A stretch of DNA of 8,421 nt from an uncultured Alphaproteobacteria bacterium. GTDB taxonomy: Bacteria; Pseudomonadota; Alphaproteobacteria; Puniceispirillales; UBA1172. The stretch is taken from NCBI GenBank assembly GCA_913056245.1, contig CAJXME010000037.1, positions 1-8,421 of the forward strand. Direction: 5' to 3'. The notes under the pieces are model-generated. The model had not been told where the DNA came from. It was given only the letters and a program-made list of their open reading frames with translations, and did not search any database. Both the position numbers and the translations under genes were made by a program. Positions 5,669 through 8,421 of the stretch are shown in pieces. Position 1 is the stretch's first letter. Each line of letters begins with the position of its first letter.

Positions 5669-6808
5669 TTAAAATTGCGCCGATTGGGTTAAATGAGGTT
5701 TGGTTGGCGGTGATTGATTAGAATCAGTCTTCAATCCTGCCAACCTAATTTTACCGTGTTGATCGGTAATCTGGATGGTTTGATTTGTTTCAGCGGCCTG
5801 CTGAATGGCCTCTATCACCGCTAAAGTGCGGAGGCCTTCACGCCCTGAAACAAGAGGTTGCGCTTGGCCATGGATGACCTCAGCAAAATGGTTGATTTGA
5901 TTGATCAGAGGGTCTGACGCCTCATGAGCATTGCTGGATGCCGACATGGGCGCCCACCAATCACGCTTGCCCTCGTGTTTCCAAATCGTCAAATCGGGAA
6001 TCGAAAGCGAGCCGTCACTGCCGCCGATTTGATAGGTGCTTTGCGCGGTGAAAGGGTAGGCGGGGTTCTCGCGCGAGGTGAATTCCCAACTCCAAGGCGA
6101 GGCGATGCTGTCAGACACCGTCACGGTTCCAATAGCGCCATTGGCAAATTTCAAAACCGCCGCCGCAAGGTCTTCGTTTTCATAGCCTCGAAGGGATGGC
6201 GTCGCGATCGCTTGAACATGGGTGATCTCACCGCAGAAATGGCGCAGCAGATCAATGTCATGGACGATATTAACGGAAATAGGGCCCGCGCCTTTTTGTT
6301 TTCGCCATGGGGCAATATCGAAATAATCATCAGGCTTGTAGAACCAGCATTTGGCATGAACCGCGCGCAGATCACCAATTTTCTGATCGCTCAGAATGGC
6401 TTTGGCTTTCTGAATAATTGGATTAAAGCGGCGGTGATGCCCCACCATCACGGGCGTGCCATTGGCGTCAGCGGCTTCCACCAGTTTTTCAGCATCGGTC
6501 AGATTGTCGGCAAGCGGCTTTTCAATCAAACAGGGGATGCCCGAGGCAACGCATTCCAAGCCTTGCTTGACGTGAAGATTGGTGGGGGTCGATAGGATAA
6601 TGCCGTCAGGTTGGGCGGCGCGGAGCATGCTAGGCAAATCGGTATAGCACGACACGCCAAGCGCTTTGGCCTTTTCTTGCGCTTGGTCCGATGGGTCAAC
6701 GACCGCGCATAATTCTACGCCATCACATAGGCCAATAGCCTCCGCATGACGCAGACCAATCAGTCCAAGGCCAGCAATCGCCAGACGTGTTGCGGTTCCT
6801 TTCGTCAT
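5669..6808 (-). CDS. Gfo/Idh/MocA family NAD(P)-dependent oxidoreductase
   Basis: The 379-residue protein shows the family's two domains. An N-terminal Rossmann fold has the GLGLIG nucleotide loop at 13-18, and Asp38 ends the second strand, which favours NAD over NADP. The active-site motif EKP lies at 96-98, with Lys97 the usual catalytic lysine. The second-domain motif NIVHDIDLLRHFCG is at 180-193, where His183 is the probable catalytic histidine. Members oxidise or reduce sugars, inositols and related polyols, and some act on carbocyclic or amino-sugar compounds. About 25 residues after the last recognisable segment form a polar, proline-rich tail that looks disordered. The start has AGGG 6-7 nt upstream. 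It is the first gene of the tightly spaced TRAP block, 30 nt before dctP, and is preceded by a 129-bp gap with two inverted repeats. The family is certain; the substrate is not. Confidence 0.93.
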   Translation of the reverse strand: MTKGTATRLAIAGLGLIGLRHAEAIGLCDGVELCAVVDPSDQAQEKAKALGVSCYTDLPSMLRAAQPDGIILSTPTNLHVKQGLECVASGIPCLIEKPLADNLTDAEKLVEAADANGTPVMVGHHRRFNPIIQKAKAILSDQKIGDLRAVHAKCWFYKPDDYFDIAPWRKQKGAGPISVNIVHDIDLLRHFCGEITHVQAIATPSLRGYENEDLAAAVLKFANGAIGTVTVSDSIASPWSWEFTSRENPAYPFTAQSTYQIGGSDGSLSIPDLTIWKHEGKRDWWAPMSASSNAHEASDPLINQINHFAEVIHGQAQPLVSGREGLRTLAVIEAIQQAAETNQTIQITDQHGKIRLAGLKTDSNQSPPTKPHLTQSAQF

Positions 6809-6864
6809 GACTGGCCCTGTAGGCTCAATGATGATCTTTTATTTTTGCGCATATACTTTCCCTT

Positions 6865-6886
6865 CAGAACAAAGCCGATTGTTCTG
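6865..6886. promoter_or_regulatory. 22-bp inverted repeat, possible operator
   Basis: CAGAACA and TGTTCTG are perfect 7-bp arms separated by 8 nt, located 56-78 nt upstream of the Gfo/Idh/MocA start. No U-tract follows on either strand, so a terminator is unlikely. Arm length, spacing and position fit the binding site of a dimeric repressor or activator. The regulator is not in the window. Confidence 0.45.
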
Positions 6887-6916
6887 CTTTCAAGAGCCTA
6901 TTAGAAATTGCTGAAT

Positions 6917-6943
6917 TTTGAAACTGTTAATCGGTGTTTCAAA
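6917..6943. promoter_or_regulatory. 27-bp inverted repeat across the stop of the DapA-like gene
   Basis: TTTGAAAC and GTTTCAAA are perfect 8-bp arms separated by 11 nt. The right arm contains the stop codon of the DapA-like gene. As RNA it would fold into an AT-rich hairpin, but the downstream sequence is not U-rich enough for a good terminator. It may be an operator, or a weak structure separating the two cistrons. Confidence 0.35.
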
Positions 6944-7874
6944 GCGTTGCCCCGGCAATTTTAGCGCGATAATAGGTCGTGCCCTCGATGATCTTTTCAA
7001 CAATCTCATCCAAAGCCCAATGTTTGGTTTGAATATCATCGGGAACCGCACGGCTGTAAATGGACTTAAACGTGCCTATTTTTTGATGATAAACTTTAGC
7101 CAATTTAGGGTATCCCAATGGTTCAGCATTGGCGGCGAGGGCCAAAAAGATGCTGATTTCCTTGGCGAGACCTGGGTGCGAAGAACCATGATCTTGCAAC
7201 CAGCGGTATAAATCGGGGTGGAAATTGTTGAAAACACCGCAAAACCCACTCGCTCCGGCTTGCAAAGCATCATAGGCAATGGCCGCGTTGGCGTTGTTGA
7301 TGGCCAATGAAGAGCCGTCAACAAGCGATAACCGCCTTTTGACTGTATTGAGATCGCATGACACGTCTTTCAAAAACACAAAACGAGGATCATCAGCAAG
7401 ACCCCTGATGTCATCATCGGTTAAAAGACGCCGATAAGGCGCGGGGCATTCATACATGCCAAGGGGTAGATCGCTGGGGAGGGTTTTTGTGATGGCTGTT
7501 AAGTTTTGATCGAATGTCATCTTATTGGGGATTTCACCATCAAGGCGATTAGACACCATCACCAGACAATCGGGTTCGGTGCGGGCCATGGTGGTCAATT
7601 CGGTGATTTGGTCGTCAATTGCATCAGCGATGTGACCTGAAGCGATGACCGGCACTTTTCCCGCCACCGTCGTGATGGTGAAACGGGCTAAATCACGTCT
7701 TTCCGATAAGGAGAGATGCTGCATTTCCGACGATTGGCAAACGGCAAACAACGCTTCGGCGCCATGGTCGATATACCAATGAATCAGCGCCTCTAAGCCA
7801 CCCCAATCAATGGCGCCTTGATCATCGAATGGGGTTAACATAACAGGCACAATGCCTTTGATTTTTGAATCCAA
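6939..7874 (-). CDS. DapA/NanA-family class I aldolase or dehydratase, not lysine-type
   Basis: The 311-residue protein has the length and layout of the dihydrodipicolinate synthase / N-acetylneuraminate lyase family, a TIM barrel that forms a Schiff base between a lysine and a 2-keto acid. Schiff-base Lys169 (FVFLKDVS) and the proton-relay Tyr141 (GMYECPAPY) are both present. Residues specific for lysine-pathway DapA are missing. The G-T-T-G-E loop is C-Q-S-S-E at 46-50, and the arginine that binds aspartate semialdehyde in YNVPxR is Pro146. It should therefore be a lyase or dehydratase for another 2-keto acid, such as a deoxy sugar acid. Translation starts at TTG (7872-7874) with GGGGG 5 nt upstream; the first in-frame ATG, codon 12, would cut into the barrel. 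It follows the kinase gene by 97 bp and precedes the oxidoreductase by 129 bp. Family is secure, reaction unknown. Confidence 0.9.
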   Translation of the reverse strand: MDSKIKGIVPVMLTPFDDQGAIDWGGLEALIHWYIDHGAEALFAVCQSSEMQHLSLSERRDLARFTITTVAGKVPVIASGHIADAIDDQITELTTMARTEPDCLVMVSNRLDGEIPNKMTFDQNLTAITKTLPSDLPLGMYECPAPYRRLLTDDDIRGLADDPRFVFLKDVSCDLNTVKRRLSLVDGSSLAINNANAAIAYDALQAGASGFCGVFNNFHPDLYRWLQDHGSSHPGLAKEISIFLALAANAEPLGYPKLAKVYHQKIGTFKSIYSRAVPDDIQTKHWALDEIVEKIIEGTTYYRAKIAGATL

Positions 7875-7879
7875 TATGG

Positions 7880-7884
7880 CCCCC
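7880..7884 (-). promoter_or_regulatory. G-rich ribosome binding site fixing the TTG start
   Basis: The minus strand reads TTAGGGGG and then 5 nt before TTG. No alternative ATG or GTG in frame fits the N-terminal family motif, so this site supports the unusual start of the DapA-like gene. Confidence 0.6.
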
Positions 7885-7889
7885 TAATT

Positions 7890-7913
7890 CCAAACAGCAA
7901 AGGTTACGTTTGG
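7890..7913. promoter_or_regulatory. 24-bp inverted repeat upstream of the DapA-like gene
   Basis: CCAAAC and GTTTGG are perfect 6-bp arms with a 12-nt spacer, 16-39 nt upstream of the TTG start in the 97-bp gap after the kinase gene. It could be an operator or simply leader structure. Arms this short arise by chance fairly often. Confidence 0.25.
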
Positions 7914-7971
7914 TGTGTATTGATTTTTCTGCGCTAGTCTAATTGAAGATCATCAAAAACGAAGTGCTAAT

Positions 7972-8421
7972 TTAAATGTTGGTTATAACCCATGTTGATG
8001 GCAGGGCGTTGTTCATCACCCGCTTGGCATTAACAAGATCATTTCCGCGCGCGCGTAATTCGGCTTGCTCTTTAGGCATACCATGGTCAAGCCAGCGCTG
8101 GATCAATCGCTTTTCCAATTCCTCTTCTGGCACATCAAGCCAAAGACTGGCATCCCAATGCTGGGCCAAACTGGCCCAACCGGCTTCATCAAAGAGCAAG
8201 TAATTGCCTTCAAAAAGCAAAATTCGTGCGTCGTCAGGGACGATGCCGCCCTGAGGGATGACGCAATCCGCGGCGCGATCAAAACTAGGAAAGATGTTTG
8301 TTTTGCGCTGCTTCAAATCAACAATCAATCGCTTGAAGCCATCAAGGTCAAAGGTTTCTGGCGCGCCTTTAATATCTAAATTGCCATCTGCGATCAGTCG
8401 GTCATTATCAAAATGAAAACC
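7972..8421 (-). CDS. P-loop kinase of the PRK/uridine kinase family (5' end outside window)
   Basis: The minus-strand frame is open from the window edge to a TAA at 7972-7974, giving the last 149 residues. A TTG at 8328 is internal: the family motifs continue upstream of it. Visible motifs in order are GFHFDN at the edge, KGAPETFDLDGF, FPSFDRA, ILLFEGNYLLFDE, then WLDVPEEELEKRLIQRWLDHG and NDLVNAKRV. This set is typical of the nucleoside/sugar kinase group that includes FrcK and YggC, often encoded next to sugar or acid transporters and using ATP to phosphorylate a small hydroxylated compound. The Walker A loop must lie outside the window. It is 97 bp upstream of the DapA-like gene on the same strand, so it is probably part of the same pathway and perhaps the first visible gene of the operon. 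The phosphate acceptor is unknown. Confidence 0.85.
   Translation of the reverse strand, partial: GFHFDNDRLIADGNLDIKGAPETFDLDGFKRLIVDLKQRKTNIFPSFDRAADCVIPQGGIVPDDARILLFEGNYLLFDEAGWASLAQHWDASLWLDVPEEELEKRLIQRWLDHGMPKEQAELRARGNDLVNAKRVMNNALPSTWVITNI

Noticed and set aside
5924..6595. Plus-strand open frame of 223 residues
   Set aside because: It lies wholly antisense to the Gfo/Idh/MocA gene, whose motifs are complete; the long frame is a by-product of codon usage on the other strand.
6865..6943. Rho-independent terminator after the DapA-like gene
   Set aside because: Both hairpins are short and mostly AT-rich, and neither is followed by a U-run on the transcribed strand.
8326..8328. TTG as the true start of the kinase gene
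   Set aside because: Conserved family sequence (GFHFDN and KGAPETFDLDGF) continues in frame upstream to the window edge, so the gene is truncated rather than short.
8065..8379. Plus-strand open frame of 104 residues near the right edge
   Set aside because: It is antisense to the P-loop kinase, whose family motifs run unbroken to the window edge.

Overview
The window looks like chromosomal DNA of a Gram-negative proteobacterium, most likely an alphaproteobacterium. A TRAP uptake system with a periplasmic binding protein, a FrcK/YggC-type P-loop kinase and a catabolic AroE-type dehydrogenase are a combination I associate with marine or rhizosphere Alphaproteobacteria. The lineage is an inference from gene content; no rRNA or marker gene is present.

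Left accessory region (1 to about 1763): visibly more AT-rich than the rest and built from repeated pieces. It holds two copies of the 3' part of a small recombinase-domain gene (1-162 and 852-1172), which share a perfect 77-bp direct repeat. Each copy is followed by an unrelated passenger gene: a GNAT acetyltransferase on the minus strand (202-648) and a BCP-type peroxiredoxin on the plus strand (1159-1716). Each passenger is followed by a copy of a 45-bp sequence (776-820 and 1719-1763). The copies differ at four positions, all silent in one reading frame that ends in a stop codon. The order is therefore [recombinase tail - passenger - 45-bp repeat] twice, like a small tandem cassette array abutting the core operon.

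Right region (1796 to 8421): seven genes, all on the minus strand, read from right to left. They are a 5'-truncated P-loop kinase of the PRK/uridine kinase family, a DapA/NanA-family lyase starting at TTG, a Gfo/Idh/MocA oxidoreductase, TRAP subunits DctP, DctQ and DctM, and an AroE-family dehydrogenase. Spacing is tight from the oxidoreductase to AroE (30 nt, 30 nt, 4-nt overlap, about 40 nt). The 129-bp gap before the oxidoreductase carries two clean inverted repeats, so it may hold a second regulated promoter.

Taken together, the right region reads as an uptake and breakdown operon for an unidentified carboxylate, perhaps a polyhydroxylated or cyclic acid. The TRAP system would import it, two NAD(P)-dependent dehydrogenases would oxidise or reduce it, the class I aldolase-fold enzyme would cleave or dehydrate a 2-keto acid, and the kinase would phosphorylate a sugar-like intermediate. 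Key-residue changes in the DapA-like and AroE-like proteins argue against ordinary lysine and aromatic biosynthesis. The substrate cannot be read from the sequence.
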